Notes: generated by a model from the letters alone, not told the origin. DNA of 64,000 nucleotides from JAAFHB01 sp037133495 (GCA_037133495.1 JBAXOA010000009.1:4698-68697), one strand, 5' to 3'. Positions 52,684-62,210 are shown, counted from the stretch's first letter. Numbers and translations: made by a program.

Positions 52684-54057
52684 ATGGTTAAAATGGGCAA
52701 AATTCTTGCAATTGATGACAATGAGGACATTCTTTTCTCACTTAGACTTCTTCTGAAGCCTCATGTTGAAAAAATAATAACCTCAAATATCGCCACCTCA
52801 ATCCCTGAATTACTTAAAAATGAAGATTTTGACGTAATCCTGCTTGACATGAATTTCACTAAAGATGCTATCAGCGGACAGGAAGGGTTCTTTTGGCTCA
52901 AAAAAATTCTTGAAATTGATCCTTCGGCAGTGGTTCTGTTTATTACAGCTTACGGTGATATTGAAAAAAGCGTCCGTGCAATTAAAGAGGGTGCATCAGA
53001 CTTTATTCTTAAGCCCTGGCAAAACGAGAAGCTATTGGCAACTTTAAATTCGGCAATGAATCTGCGAAAATCGAAAATGGAGATTGAGCAACTTAAAAGC
53101 CGGGCCAAAGCAATCAATAATATGATGAACCGGACGTTCAAAGATTTTATTGGAAATTCGGTTGAGATGCAAAAAGTTTACAACTCAATTTCGAAAGTAG
53201 CTACTACTGATGCGAGCGTTTTGATATTAGGAGAGAATGGCACAGGCAAAGAATTGGTTGCAAGGGCATTACACCAAAATTCAAGCCGATCAGATGAAAC
53301 TTTTATCAGTGTGGATTTAACGTCGATTAGTGAATCTCTTTTCGAAAGCGAGCTTTTTGGTCATACAAAAGGCTCATTTACGGATGCCAAAGCCGACAGA
53401 CCCGGTCGTTTCGAAATTGCAGCAGGCGGAACGCTGTTTCTAGACGAGATCGGTAATCTGCCAATGCCACTCCAGGCCAAAATACTAACGGTACTCGAAC
53501 GACGGGAAGTGATCAGAGTTGGATCAAATAAACCCATTCCTATTGATATCCGTCTGATCTGCGCTACGAATATGCCACTTCATCAAATGATTGAAGAGGG
53601 AAAATTCAGGCAGGATTTGTTATATCGGATCAACACTGTTGAAATAGATCTGCCTCCTCTTCGCGAACGATATGGCGATGTTCCATTGCTTGCTGTTCAC
53701 TTTTTCCAGATTTACGCAAAAAAATACAAGAAACAGCTGCGTGGATTTACCAAAGAAGCAATGAAGCGACTCGAAGAATCAGGATGGCCGGGTAATGTCA
53801 GAGAATTACAACATGTAATTGAACGGGCAGTAATTATGACAGAATCCGAATGGGTTAATCCCAATGACTTACAAATGAGAATATTAAACAAAACGAGTGA
53901 TGATTTGGAATTAGATAATTATGACCTTGAAAAAGTTGAAAAAACAATTATAATAAAAGTAATGAAAATGCATCAGGGAAATATTTCCAAAGCGGCAAGC
54001 GAACTTGGGCTAACCCGCACTTCACTTTATCGAAGAATGGAAAAATATGGGCTCTAA
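52684..54057 (+). CDS. NtrC-type sigma-54-dependent response regulator
   Basis: 457 residues. Receiver domain (about 1-125) with acceptor Asp in VILLDMNFT, then AAA+ domain (about 155-380) with Walker A LGENGTGKE, LFLDEIGNLPMPLQAK and ESGWPGNVRELQHV, then a Fis-type helix-turn-helix at the end (AASELGLTRTSLYRRMEKYGL region). The sigma-54 contact loop is GSFTDA rather than GAFTGA, a variant I recall in Bacteroidota. It overlaps the sensor kinase gene by 11 nt. The likely target is the divergent ABC transporter and possibly itself. Confidence 0.95.
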   Translation: MVKMGKILAIDDNEDILFSLRLLLKPHVEKIITSNIATSIPELLKNEDFDVILLDMNFTKDAISGQEGFFWLKKILEIDPSAVVLFITAYGDIEKSVRAIKEGASDFILKPWQNEKLLATLNSAMNLRKSKMEIEQLKSRAKAINNMMNRTFKDFIGNSVEMQKVYNSISKVATTDASVLILGENGTGKELVARALHQNSSRSDETFISVDLTSISESLFESELFGHTKGSFTDAKADRPGRFEIAAGGTLFLDEIGNLPMPLQAKILTVLERREVIRVGSNKPIPIDIRLICATNMPLHQMIEEGKFRQDLLYRINTVEIDLPPLRERYGDVPLLAVHFFQIYAKKYKKQLRGFTKEAMKRLEESGWPGNVRELQHVIERAVIMTESEWVNPNDLQMRILNKTSDDLELDNYDLEKVEKTIIIKVMKMHQGNISKAASELGLTRTSLYRRMEKYGL

Positions 54058-55408
54058 AAATTTTAGAATATCACTTTTTATCAGAGTACTGGCAATAGTT
54101 TTCAATGCCTTTGTGATCATGTGGCTGCTTTTTTCAACCAGCTATTATTTCACAATGTCTTTGGCTGTTGGAATTGCCATCTATCAGGTTGTAATACTGA
54201 TACAATTTGTTGAAACGACCAATACGCTGTTAACCAACTTTTTGGAATCTCTGAGATATTCTGATTTTTCACGAACATTCGAGATTAAGGGTCTTGGGCA
54301 TTCATTCGACCGTTTGACAGAATCTTTTAATGTAGTGATCAACGACTTTAGAAAAGTCAGAGAAGAACGCGAACAAAACTTCTTTTACCTGGAAACTGTA
54401 GTTGAACATATCGGCATCGCACTGATTAGCTATCGCGAAAATGGTGCTGTTGAACTAATTAATAATTCTACAAAAAAACTCTTCAAAATAACAAATCTTA
54501 AAAATTTAAGCGAACTCGAAGGCTTTTCTTCTGAACTTGTCTCTAAATTAATGACCATCACCAACGGGGAAAGTATTATGGTGAAAATCCAGAAACAAGA
54601 CACACTCCTTCAGCTGGCAATTTTTGTGACTGAATTTAAAGTCGCCGACCGGCTAATCCGAATGGCTTCTATTAAAGATATCCAGAATGAGCTGGAAGAG
54701 AATGAAATGGAAAGCTGGCAAAAACTTATCCGGGTACTAACTCATGAAATAATGAATTCAATTACGCCTATTGCGTCAATTACTCAAACACTAAATTACA
54801 TGATCAAGGATGTAAGATCAACTTACACCAATGCATTTCAGGATGAAGGAGAGCATCAGGCTATCGAAGAAATTGCGCTTGCAATTGAGACCATCCATAA
54901 AAGAAGTATCGGGCTACTCCATTTTGTGGAATCGTACCGGGATCTCACACGCATCCCTACGCCTAAATTTACCATCTTTTCAGTGCAAACACTATTCGAA
55001 AATCTGATGGGATTAATGAAAAAAGAAATGCATAACCTTAACATTCAATGTACTACAATTATAATTCCAGAAAATCTTGAACTTTCAGCCGATGAACAAT
55101 TAATAGAGCAAGTATTAATCAACCTTCTGAAAAATGCAATTCAGGCACTCGGGAAAACAGAAAATCCACAAATCGAACTGAAAGCTTTTACAGATATTAA
55201 CGGGAAAATAAATATTCAGGTTTCTGATAATGGACAAGGAATTATTCCGGAAGTGCTGGATAAGGTATTTGTTCCATTTTTCACAACTAAACCAAAAGGT
55301 TCCGGAATAGGACTTAGCCTGTCACGCCAAATCCTTCGGCTTCATGGAGGAACTTTAACCGCACACTCCGAACCGGATAAACATACCGCATTCATTTTAA
55401 AATTCTGA
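54047..55408 (+). CDS. Membrane sensor histidine kinase
   Basis: 453 residues. Two N-terminal helices (about 5-55) with hardly any periplasmic loop suggest sensing within the membrane, then a HAMP/PAS-like region (about 70-210), a degenerate HisKA H-box (LTHEIMNSITPIASITQT) and an HATPase with NLLKNAIQAL, SDNGQGI and GSGIGLSLSRQIL. NtrB-like partner of the preceding regulator, whose gene overlaps by 11 nt. An intramembrane sensor next to an FtsX transporter fits envelope-stress or peptide sensing; inference. Confidence 0.93.
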   Translation: MGSKNFRISLFIRVLAIVFNAFVIMWLLFSTSYYFTMSLAVGIAIYQVVILIQFVETTNTLLTNFLESLRYSDFSRTFEIKGLGHSFDRLTESFNVVINDFRKVREEREQNFFYLETVVEHIGIALISYRENGAVELINNSTKKLFKITNLKNLSELEGFSSELVSKLMTITNGESIMVKIQKQDTLLQLAIFVTEFKVADRLIRMASIKDIQNELEENEMESWQKLIRVLTHEIMNSITPIASITQTLNYMIKDVRSTYTNAFQDEGEHQAIEEIALAIETIHKRSIGLLHFVESYRDLTRIPTPKFTIFSVQTLFENLMGLMKKEMHNLNIQCTTIIIPENLELSADEQLIEQVLINLLKNAIQALGKTENPQIELKAFTDINGKINIQVSDNGQGIIPEVLDKVFVPFFTTKPKGSGIGLSLSRQILRLHGGTLTAHSEPDKHTAFILKF

Positions 55409-55424
55409 TCTTCATATAAATACA

Positions 55425-56072
55425 TTGAAAAGATTTAAAACATACATACTGGTTATTTTACTTATCTGCACTTTTTTTGTGGTTGCAATTATTTATGTAA
55501 ATAATACAATCACAAAAAAGGGTAACGCCTATTGTTTTTACTCGATAGATTCGATTCCACATAACCATTGCGGACTCGTATTAGGAACCAGCAAATACCT
55601 TTGGAACGGAAAACGAAATCTCTATTATACCAACAGGATTAAAGCGGCTGTAGAGCTCTATAACTGCTATAAAATTGACTTTATTATTGTAAGCGGGGAT
55701 AACCGGAAACGAAATTATAATGAACCTATTACGATGTACAACGACCTAATTGCTGCCGGAATTCCCAATAAAAAAATTATCCTTGATTATGCAGGATTCA
55801 GGACACTTGATTCAGTAGTAAGAGGCAAAGAAGTTTTTGGCCAGGATCAATTCACTATTATTTCCCAATCATTTCATAATCAGCGTGCGATATACCTTGC
55901 ACGAAAAAAGGGAATCGAAGCCATCGCCTTTAATGCCGATGCCGTAAGCGGAAGAATGACACTTAAGGTTCAACTGCGCGAAATAGCAGCCAGAATGCTG
56001 GTGGTCTTCGACATGATGACTGCAAAACAACCGCATTTTTTAGGCGAAAAGGTGGTGGTTCCGGCGAATTAA
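55425..56072 (+). CDS. SanA/YdcF-like (DUF218) envelope protein
   Basis: 215 residues starting at a TTG; no ATG suits the membrane-anchor N-terminus. One signal-anchor helix, then a DUF218 domain: GLVLGTSKYLWNGKRNLYYTNRI, FIIVSGDN, and FTIISQSFHNQRAIYLARKKG. SanA-type proteins affect envelope integrity; chemistry unsettled. It follows the sensor kinase gene by 16 bp, so it belongs to the two-component operon. Confidence 0.87.
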   Translation: MKRFKTYILVILLICTFFVVAIIYVNNTITKKGNAYCFYSIDSIPHNHCGLVLGTSKYLWNGKRNLYYTNRIKAAVELYNCYKIDFIIVSGDNRKRNYNEPITMYNDLIAAGIPNKKIILDYAGFRTLDSVVRGKEVFGQDQFTIISQSFHNQRAIYLARKKGIEAIAFNADAVSGRMTLKVQLREIAARMLVVFDMMTAKQPHFLGEKVVVPAN

Positions 56073-56085
56073 AGGCTGAACATTT

Positions 56086-58233
56086 TTAGAACCGGATATT
56101 ATATTTGAGTTTAAAACGCAAGGCGCTTTCATTAATTACATACCGTTCAAGTGGCTGAGAAATATTAGATGTCCACACAATAAATATCTCGTTTCCAGGC
56201 TTTACAATCCACTGAAATCTTGTTTGTACTCCAACAGTTTTTGAATTATTATCGTATTGAAAATAATTATTTAACGTAATATCCGGACTAAAAAGAATAT
56301 TTGCATTCACCTGATAAATTTGTGCCGTAAACTGGCCCGCAGGAAGTGTCACCTCATTCTGTTTGTATTTTATCCCTATGAACAAAGGTACTGCTACCTT
56401 ATAATTAATACCGGCGGTGTAGTCCCGGCGCGATCCATTGTAAAAATCACCCCAGACATAAGAACCGGTCACTGCAAAATTACGGCTTCCCGCAGTAGTG
56501 AGATTCAACGACTGCCGAAAAAATTGATATTTTCCAACAGGAATTACAAAATTTGAAAAGATATTAAAGTTTTTTTCAAGATTTTCATAACTTTGATTAA
56601 TAGACCAGGAAAACTCTTCTCCGGATTTAAAGCGCAGAGAAAATGGTGAGTAACTGATCGTCCTTGTTTCGAGAACATTTGAGAAGTTGACGATATGATC
56701 GAAGCCAATTCCTGTATTGACTTGCAGCAAGCCCCATTTATTCGGTCTGGGGCCAATTTTAATGTTTCCGTATGACTCTTTGATGTTGGTTCGGGGAACA
56801 AATCCCATACCTGCAACGAAGTGCTCGCCTATCTCGTGATGGCCCAACGTGAAGGAAAGGAAATCGTTCGGATAAGTAAACGTTCCGCCCCAGGATAAAT
56901 CGTTGTTTGACAAACCTTTAGTGTTGGATTTCAATCCAAATAAGATTAATGAAAGATTTTTATTCCCCCTGAATTTCGAGGTGGCCAATTTCATATCAAT
57001 TCCTCCGACAAAGTTTTCTGCCTGAGAAACAGTATTGCCAAAGGTGCCAATCATACCAATGGAAGAGGCGCCGTTGATATTGCGGGAAATGCGGGCGACC
57101 GAAAAATTGGAATTTCCCAAGGAATGGTCATCGTTGACTTGCATCACGCCGATATTCCATCGGCCAATCGTTCCCGTCAGCTTCCCTGCATAATTGATCT
57201 TTATCGGCAATCCATTGCTGTCCAATCCCATACGACGCGAAAGAAAGGGAATAATAGCCTTCCCATATGGGTTCCCATCATCACCCTGAATCCCAAATGA
57301 AAAATGACTTGAACCATCAAGAAAAAAATCTCTTCTCTCAGGAAACAAAACATCGAAGCGTGTAAGGTTAATCTGCCGATCATCAACAGCAGTTTCAGCG
57401 AAATCAGTATTAAAAGACAATACGGATTTCAGGCTTGGGGTAATCTGATAAAACAGATCAAGGCCACCATCGGCACGGTATTTATTTTTATTATCACGTT
57501 TAGTATCCATTCCGCCGACAACATAAGGAGAAAGATCAAGTCCGATTCCCTGTGAGATATTTTGAATTCCTTCAATCAATCCGGCATCCGAGACTTGAAA
57601 TTTATAGTTGTTGATATTAGCGGCAGGCCAATAGGAAGATTCCAGCTTTCGCTTGATATGTCGTATAAATTTTATCCCCCACGTTGACAAGTTCTTATCG
57701 AAACCTATTGTTTTAAATGGGATGGCCATTTCGGCTTCCCATCCATCAGCCACAATTCTGGCCTTTGAATCCCATACTCCATTCCAGTTTTTATTGAAAA
57801 CTGCGCCATTTTCGCTGATTGTGGCATCCCCAAACGAACCTCTCGGACCAATCTGAAACCAGTAACCATTACGGTGATCGAGAAAAGTATCCAGAATCAC
57901 CTGAACCCTGTCGTCATTTCCCAAATCAGCATCCCGTGCCATCTCCCTGGAAGTTATCTTGCCGGGATCATCGAAACACTTAACCCCGATATAAAGATGC
58001 GCCGCATCATAACAAGTATAAATGATGGTTTTTTCAGATACAGGCTGACCAGGATTCGGCTCACGCTGAAATAGTTCGTTTACGGTGGCTGCATTTTTCC
58101 ATGCCTCATCGTTCAAATGGCCATCAATTACGGGCGATTTGGATACGTAAACCGCTTTTAACGCCGGCTGGGCAAAACCTGCTATTGGAATTAAAATTAA
58201 GAACAATAAAAACCGCAGGAAAAAATTTATCAT
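56086..58233 (-). CDS. DUF5916 outer-membrane protein with CBM9-like N-terminus
   Basis: 715 residues with signal peptide ending near GFAQ. Residues about 25-200 are a CBM9-like domain (PVIDGHLNDEAWKNAATV, DDRVQVILDTF, GWEAEMAIPFKTIGF), and about 230-715 is the DUF5916 beta-barrel (NFAVTGSYVWGDF, ENLEKNFNIFSNF). It ends in a Phe (KYNIRF), typical of outer-membrane insertion. Such proteins are abundant in Bacteroidota; a glycan- or protein-binding role is assumed. Its start lies 46 bp from the three tandem R1 repeats. Confidence 0.88.
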   Translation of the reverse strand: MINFFLRFLLFLILIPIAGFAQPALKAVYVSKSPVIDGHLNDEAWKNAATVNELFQREPNPGQPVSEKTIIYTCYDAAHLYIGVKCFDDPGKITSREMARDADLGNDDRVQVILDTFLDHRNGYWFQIGPRGSFGDATISENGAVFNKNWNGVWDSKARIVADGWEAEMAIPFKTIGFDKNLSTWGIKFIRHIKRKLESSYWPAANINNYKFQVSDAGLIEGIQNISQGIGLDLSPYVVGGMDTKRDNKNKYRADGGLDLFYQITPSLKSVLSFNTDFAETAVDDRQINLTRFDVLFPERRDFFLDGSSHFSFGIQGDDGNPYGKAIIPFLSRRMGLDSNGLPIKINYAGKLTGTIGRWNIGVMQVNDDHSLGNSNFSVARISRNINGASSIGMIGTFGNTVSQAENFVGGIDMKLATSKFRGNKNLSLILFGLKSNTKGLSNNDLSWGGTFTYPNDFLSFTLGHHEIGEHFVAGMGFVPRTNIKESYGNIKIGPRPNKWGLLQVNTGIGFDHIVNFSNVLETRTISYSPFSLRFKSGEEFSWSINQSYENLEKNFNIFSNFVIPVGKYQFFRQSLNLTTAGSRNFAVTGSYVWGDFYNGSRRDYTAGINYKVAVPLFIGIKYKQNEVTLPAGQFTAQIYQVNANILFSPDITLNNYFQYDNNSKTVGVQTRFQWIVKPGNEIFIVWTSNISQPLERYVINESALRFKLKYNIRF

Positions 58234-58279
58234 AAGAGCAACTATTTCAGGCGCTGAAAATAAGAATAAATATTGATTT

Positions 58280-58546
58280 CATCAGAAGATAATTTGTTTT
58301 TTAATTGCCTGATGGAACACCTGAGTCATCTTCATTCGTGTTTGCGAAGCGCAGATTCATGGGTGTTTCATCAGAAGATAATTTGTTTTTTAATTGCCTG
58401 ATGGAACACCTGAGTCATCTTCATTCGTGTTTGCGAAGCGCAGATTCATGGGTGTTTCATCAGAAGATAATTTGTTTTTTAATTGCCTGATGGAACACCT
58501 GTGTTATCTTCATTCATGTTTGCGAAGCGCAGATTCATGGGTGTTT
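58280..58546 (-). repeat. R1 repeat, three tandem 89-bp copies
   Basis: Three head-to-tail units of exactly 89 bp (58280-58368, 58369-58457, 58458-58546), the short R1 form without the hairpin bases. Units 1 and 2 are identical by eye; unit 3 has three substitutions. They fill most of the 330-bp gap 58234-58563, upstream of the DUF5916 gene. On the minus strand each begins ATGAAACACC and ends CTTCTG. Confidence 0.95.
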
Positions 58547-58563
58547 CATAAGCCTTAAACAGA

Positions 58564-58971
58564 TTAGGATTCAATAACTTTCCGATTGGCTTTTGTGGTT
58601 GCCTGGACCCGTTTTGATTCAAGTCGCCTTTCGACCGATGCTTTGGTAGGTTTAGTTCCAAGTCGTTTTTTTCGGGGTGTAAGCACCTTTATCAGAAGTA
58701 TATAAAACTTATTGATTACTTTATCTTTGTTTTTAAGTTGTGAACGCTCCGACTGTGAGACAAGGATTAATTCACCTTCCTTATTGATTTTATTAATCAG
58801 TTTTTGGAATACGAGGACCTTTTCATCATCATTCAGCAAAACAGAAGCCCCGACATTAAATCGTAGTTCTACTTTAGTACTTACTTTATTGACATTTTGT
58901 CCTCCCGGTCCCCCACTGCGGGAGGCCTGAAAAACAAATTCATCCTTAAAGTCTCTGTCGCGAATGTCCAT
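58564..58971 (-). CDS. arfB: Alternative ribosome-rescue factor (ArfB/YaeJ-like)
   Basis: 135 residues with the GGQ motif in ASRSGGPGGQNVNKVSTKVELRF and a basic, unstructured C-terminal tail (RKKRLGTKPTKASVERR...) that in ArfB enters the mRNA channel. It hydrolyses peptidyl-tRNA on ribosomes stalled without a stop codon. Length and tail fit ArfB rather than full-size RF1/RF2. It lies upstream of the tandem R1 repeats on the same strand. Confidence 0.95.
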   Translation of the reverse strand: MDIRDRDFKDEFVFQASRSGGPGGQNVNKVSTKVELRFNVGASVLLNDDEKVLVFQKLINKINKEGELILVSQSERSQLKNKDKVINKFYILLIKVLTPRKKRLGTKPTKASVERRLESKRVQATTKANRKVIES

Positions 58972-59096
58972 CAGTATATATTTTCACAATTCTAATCAAA
59001 AAATCGTTTGCTGATCTTTAGATTTCAATAAAACTATTTTGACGCTTCAAAAAGTAGTGTAAATTTGGAAAAAAACAGATAATTATTTTTTGCAAG

Positions 59097-59759
59097 ATGG
59101 AAATTAAAATTGAACCGGGCTGGAAAGAGCAGCTAAAAGAGGAGTTTAACAAACCCTATTTCACCCTATTAACCGATTTTGTGAGATCGGAATATGCTGC
59201 ACAAAAAATATATCCACCCGGAAATTTGATTTTCAATGCATTCGAAAAATGTCCGTTTGACAAAGTAAAGGTTGTTATTCTTGGACAGGATCCGTATCAC
59301 GAAGCAGGTCAGGCACATGGACTTTGCTTCTCTGTCCCGGACGGTGTAAGTTTTCCACCATCTCTCCGCAACATCTTTAAAGAGATACAAAACGATCTTA
59401 GTATTCCAATTCCTGATTCAGGTAATCTTCTGCGTTGGGCAGATCAAGGGGTATTTTTGCTCAATGCAACGCTGACAGTCAGGGCTCAACAGGCTGGTTC
59501 GCATCAAAAAAAGGGATGGGAAACATTCACCGATAAGGTGATTTATTCACTTTCCGAATCCCGGGAGCATATTGTTTTTCTGCTCTGGGGGGCCTATGCA
59601 CAGCGCAAAGGAGAGATGATCAATTCAAGTAAACATCTAATTCTAAACGCAGTGCATCCATCGCCACTGTCTGCGCACCGGGGTTTTTTCGGAAACCATC
59701 AGTTCAGTAAAACCAATGAATACCTTTTATTTCACGGAAAGAAACCCATCACGTGGTAA
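59097..59759 (+). CDS. ung: Uracil-DNA glycosylase
   Basis: Family-1 UDG, 220 residues. Catalytic motif VVILGQDPYHEAGQAHGL (water-activating Asp) and HPSPLSAHRGFFG (His loop) are intact, and FLLNATLTV lines the uracil pocket. Removes uracil from DNA after cytosine deamination or dUTP use. Single gene, divergent from arfB, converging on the MurU-like gene with 19 bp between. Confidence 0.97.
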   Translation: MEIKIEPGWKEQLKEEFNKPYFTLLTDFVRSEYAAQKIYPPGNLIFNAFEKCPFDKVKVVILGQDPYHEAGQAHGLCFSVPDGVSFPPSLRNIFKEIQNDLSIPIPDSGNLLRWADQGVFLLNATLTVRAQQAGSHQKKGWETFTDKVIYSLSESREHIVFLLWGAYAQRKGEMINSSKHLILNAVHPSPLSAHRGFFGNHQFSKTNEYLLFHGKKPITW

Positions 59760-59778
59760 ATACCATACCAATTTAAAT

Positions 59779-60504
59779 TCATTTAGCCTTAGTGAAAAGA
59801 TCTTCCGCTTGTGTAATCTGATCAGGTTTTCCAAGATCCATCCACAAGGAGGAGGGATCGTGGTAGCCAATAACAGGATGGTTGGCTGCCAGCCGAAGGT
59901 AGAGTGGAATCAATGGGAAGTTCCCGGTTTCTGTAATCAGGCTAAAGATTTTTGGATCGATTAACTGAATGCCGCTAAATGCCAATAAACGGGTATTTTC
60001 CACATTGCGCGAATTGATCGCTTCACCGGTTTTGATATTTTGCCATCCTGCCAGCTGCATTGTATTGTCAAAAGCGAGGTAACGCGACGTAGAACGATCA
60101 CGGACTGCAAGCGTAGCCAACCCTCCCCTCGCCTGATGATATTCCCGGAAAAGCGTTAAATCAATATTACTTAACACATCGACGTTATAAACCAAAAAGG
60201 GTTCATTTCCTTCTAAAAATGGCAGTGCCTTTAAAATTCCGCCACCTGTATCCAGCAATTGATCCTGTTCATCAGAAATTGTGATCGATAGCCCAAAATC
60301 ATTATTAACCTCTAAAAATCGGATGATCTGATCTCCAAAATGGTGTACATTGATTACCAATTCATTATAACCGGCGCTGCTAACTTTTTCTATTGCTCTC
60401 TGCAGCAATGTTTTGCCTGCCACTTCAACAAGCGCTTTGGGTTTTCCGGCAGTAAGCGGATAGAGCCTGGTGCCAAGACCCGCGGCAAAAATCATCGCTT
60501 TCAT
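59779..60504 (-). CDS. Sugar-1-phosphate nucleotidyltransferase, MurU-like
   Basis: 241 residues. Pyrophosphorylase motif MIFAAGLGTRLYPLTAGKPKALVEV and metal-site Asp in LVYNVDVLSN. Its short length and companion kinase fit MurU, which activates N-acetylmuramate-1-phosphate with UTP in the cell-wall recycling route. Upstream on the same strand is the AmgK-like kinase gene, with a 41-residue Cys protein between. Its ATG is the last three bases of an R1 repeat. Substrate is inferred from context. Confidence 0.82.
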   Translation of the reverse strand: MKAMIFAAGLGTRLYPLTAGKPKALVEVAGKTLLQRAIEKVSSAGYNELVINVHHFGDQIIRFLEVNNDFGLSITISDEQDQLLDTGGGILKALPFLEGNEPFLVYNVDVLSNIDLTLFREYHQARGGLATLAVRDRSTSRYLAFDNTMQLAGWQNIKTGEAINSRNVENTRLLAFSGIQLIDPKIFSLITETGNFPLIPLYLRLAANHPVIGYHDPSSLWMDLGKPDQITQAEDLFTKAK

Positions 60505-60615
60505 CTGTATATAATTTTGTTTTTAAATTACCGGATAGCCTGTCCCGATTTATCGGGAGAACACATGTCCACTCTTCGTAAGTGTTTGTGAAGCGGAGAA
60601 TCGTGGGTGTTTCAT
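60502..60615 (-). repeat. R1 repeat, hairpin form, before the MurU-like gene
   Basis: 114 bp, more diverged than the kai copy but with the same layout: begins ATGAAACACC, contains TCCCGA-TAAA-TCGGGA, and ends exactly on the start codon of the downstream gene, as in the kai operon. Confidence 0.88.
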
Positions 60616-60650
60616 CGGCAAAATACATTTTTAGAGATGACAACCGAAAT

Positions 60651-60776
60651 TTACCGGATCTCTTTAGGATTGCAAACCTGTTTTTCTTTCAATGCCTTAC
60701 GACCGCATTTCTTACATTCGAATTTAGGATCTTCCGGTTTTTCGTAGTCCTTCTTTTCGCAACGTTTTTTTGCCAT
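60651..60776 (-). CDS. Small four-Cys protein (41 residues)
   Basis: A 41-residue gene too short for usual cutoffs. The sequence has Cys6, then CKKC (Cys21, Cys24) and Cys35, with many Lys, a small zinc-ribbon-like arrangement. The ATG lies 6 bp after the stop of the AmgK/RapZ gene, so it is in that operon. Such short Lys-rich Cys proteins may bind RNA or zinc. Codon use is ordinary and the reading frame is complete; function unknown. Confidence 0.7.
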   Translation of the reverse strand: MAKKRCEKKDYEKPEDPKFECKKCGRKALKEKQVCNPKEIR

Positions 60777-60782
60777 TACAAC

Positions 60783-62210
60783 TTAATTATCTTGTTCACG
60801 ATGGTGAATAACAATCCTGACCGGATATTTGTTTTTAAGGTATGCCGCCATTCTTTCAGCAGAATAGACCGACCTGTGCTGCCCGCCTGTACAACCGAAG
60901 CTTACTGAAAGATTTGTGAATCCCCGTTCGATGTATTTTACAACAGACCGTTCTACGATCGAGAATACAGGTTTCAGGTATTCTTCCATATCTGAATCTA
61001 CTTCAAAAAATCGGATAACAGCTTCGTCTTTTCCGGTCAGTGATTTATATTGATCATATTTGCCGGGGTTGCGCACTGAACGACAATCGAATACAAATCC
61101 CCCTCCATTACCTGAATGATCGGCCGGATATCCTTTCTTGAAAGAAAAACTGGTAATCGCGATTGTAAGCTGAGCTTGTTTTAGCGCGACTTTTTTAAGA
61201 ATTTCTGATTCACGCAGCGATTTCAAAACTTTGACCAATTCGGGCAGTTGAACCGGCAAGGCAAGTTTGCCAAGAACGACCTCCAGATTTTCGAGGGCAA
61301 ATGGGATACTTTTTAGAAAGTGCTCTTTTTTTTCATAGAAGCCTCTGAATCCATAGGCGCCCATTGCCTGCATCATTCTGATCAGTACATAGCCATAAAA
61401 ATACTGAAGAAATTCAGACCGGTCAACAGGATGAATTTTTTCCACTTCGTCAAGATAATCGTCTATTAATTCCTCCCTGATTTCCTGAGGGATATTGGCT
61501 TTTGAGTCGTAAAGTAAGGAAGCCAGATCATATTGCAATGCTCCATGCCTGCCACCTTGATAATCAATGAACCAAGGTTCATTATCAAGTAACATTATGT
61601 TGCGGCTCTGAAAATCGCGGAACATGAAAAAATTACTTTCAGCTTTTAAAAGGTAATCAGTAAACGATGTAAAATCGTCCTCCAGAAGCTGTTCGTTAAA
61701 TGAAATTTTTGCAAGCTTTAGAAAATAATACTTGAAATAGTTCAGATCCCACGACATCGATTGCCTGTCGAACGCCTTACGTGGATAACAATAATCATAA
61801 TTGAGATCTTTGCCTGCAATAATTTGTATTTTAGGCAATTCCCGAACTACTTTACGGTATATTCTCGTAATTTTATCAGAGAAACCCTCTGTCTCCCGAA
61901 CTTCGCTCAAAAAGCTGAATAAGGTTTGGTTACCCAGATCTTCCTGCAGATAAATACGTTCTGATGGTTTATAACTGTAGATTTCGGGCACTTTAATTCC
62001 TTTGCTCCTGAAATGTTTGGAAAATTCGATAAAGGCATTGTTCTCCTTTTCGTCATCATTCCAAGTGCCAATGGCTTTAAAATGGGGGCTTGTCAACCGA
62101 ATGTATTCACGGTATGATCCCGAAGGGGGTAAGTTTTCAATGATTACACTTTCATCCATGAACCTTTGTTTGTAAAGGTCTGCAATGTCCTGCTGAATTT
62201 TCTTTTTCAA
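60783..62210 (-). CDS. AmgK-like sugar kinase fused to RapZ C-terminal domain
   Basis: About 475 residues from a TTG at 62210; the next ATG (62159) would drop the first helix. The open frame continues upstream into a phage gene, but a terminator and promoter separate them (see 62240-62294), so I start here. Aminoglycoside-phosphotransferase fold: LPPSGSYREYIRL (phosphate loop), FMFRDFQSRNIML (catalytic Asp) and FIDYQGGRHGALQYDL (metal Asp). From about residue 330 the RapZ C-terminal domain follows (ITSFSFKKGYPAD, SFGCTGGQHRSVYSAERMA). AmgK phosphorylates MurNAc/GlcNAc; RapZ senses amino-sugar levels in E. coli. With the MurU-like gene this is an amino-sugar recycling group. Confidence 0.85.
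   Translation of the reverse strand: MKKKIQQDIADLYKQRFMDESVIIENLPPSGSYREYIRLTSPHFKAIGTWNDDEKENNAFIEFSKHFRSKGIKVPEIYSYKPSERIYLQEDLGNQTLFSFLSEVRETEGFSDKITRIYRKVVRELPKIQIIAGKDLNYDYCYPRKAFDRQSMSWDLNYFKYYFLKLAKISFNEQLLEDDFTSFTDYLLKAESNFFMFRDFQSRNIMLLDNEPWFIDYQGGRHGALQYDLASLLYDSKANIPQEIREELIDDYLDEVEKIHPVDRSEFLQYFYGYVLIRMMQAMGAYGFRGFYEKKEHFLKSIPFALENLEVVLGKLALPVQLPELVKVLKSLRESEILKKVALKQAQLTIAITSFSFKKGYPADHSGNGGGFVFDCRSVRNPGKYDQYKSLTGKDEAVIRFFEVDSDMEEYLKPVFSIVERSVVKYIERGFTNLSVSFGCTGGQHRSVYSAERMAAYLKNKYPVRIVIHHREQDN

Noticed and set aside
58280..58546. CRISPR array
   Set aside because: The units are contiguous 89-bp copies with no spacers, and related single copies occur elsewhere between genes.
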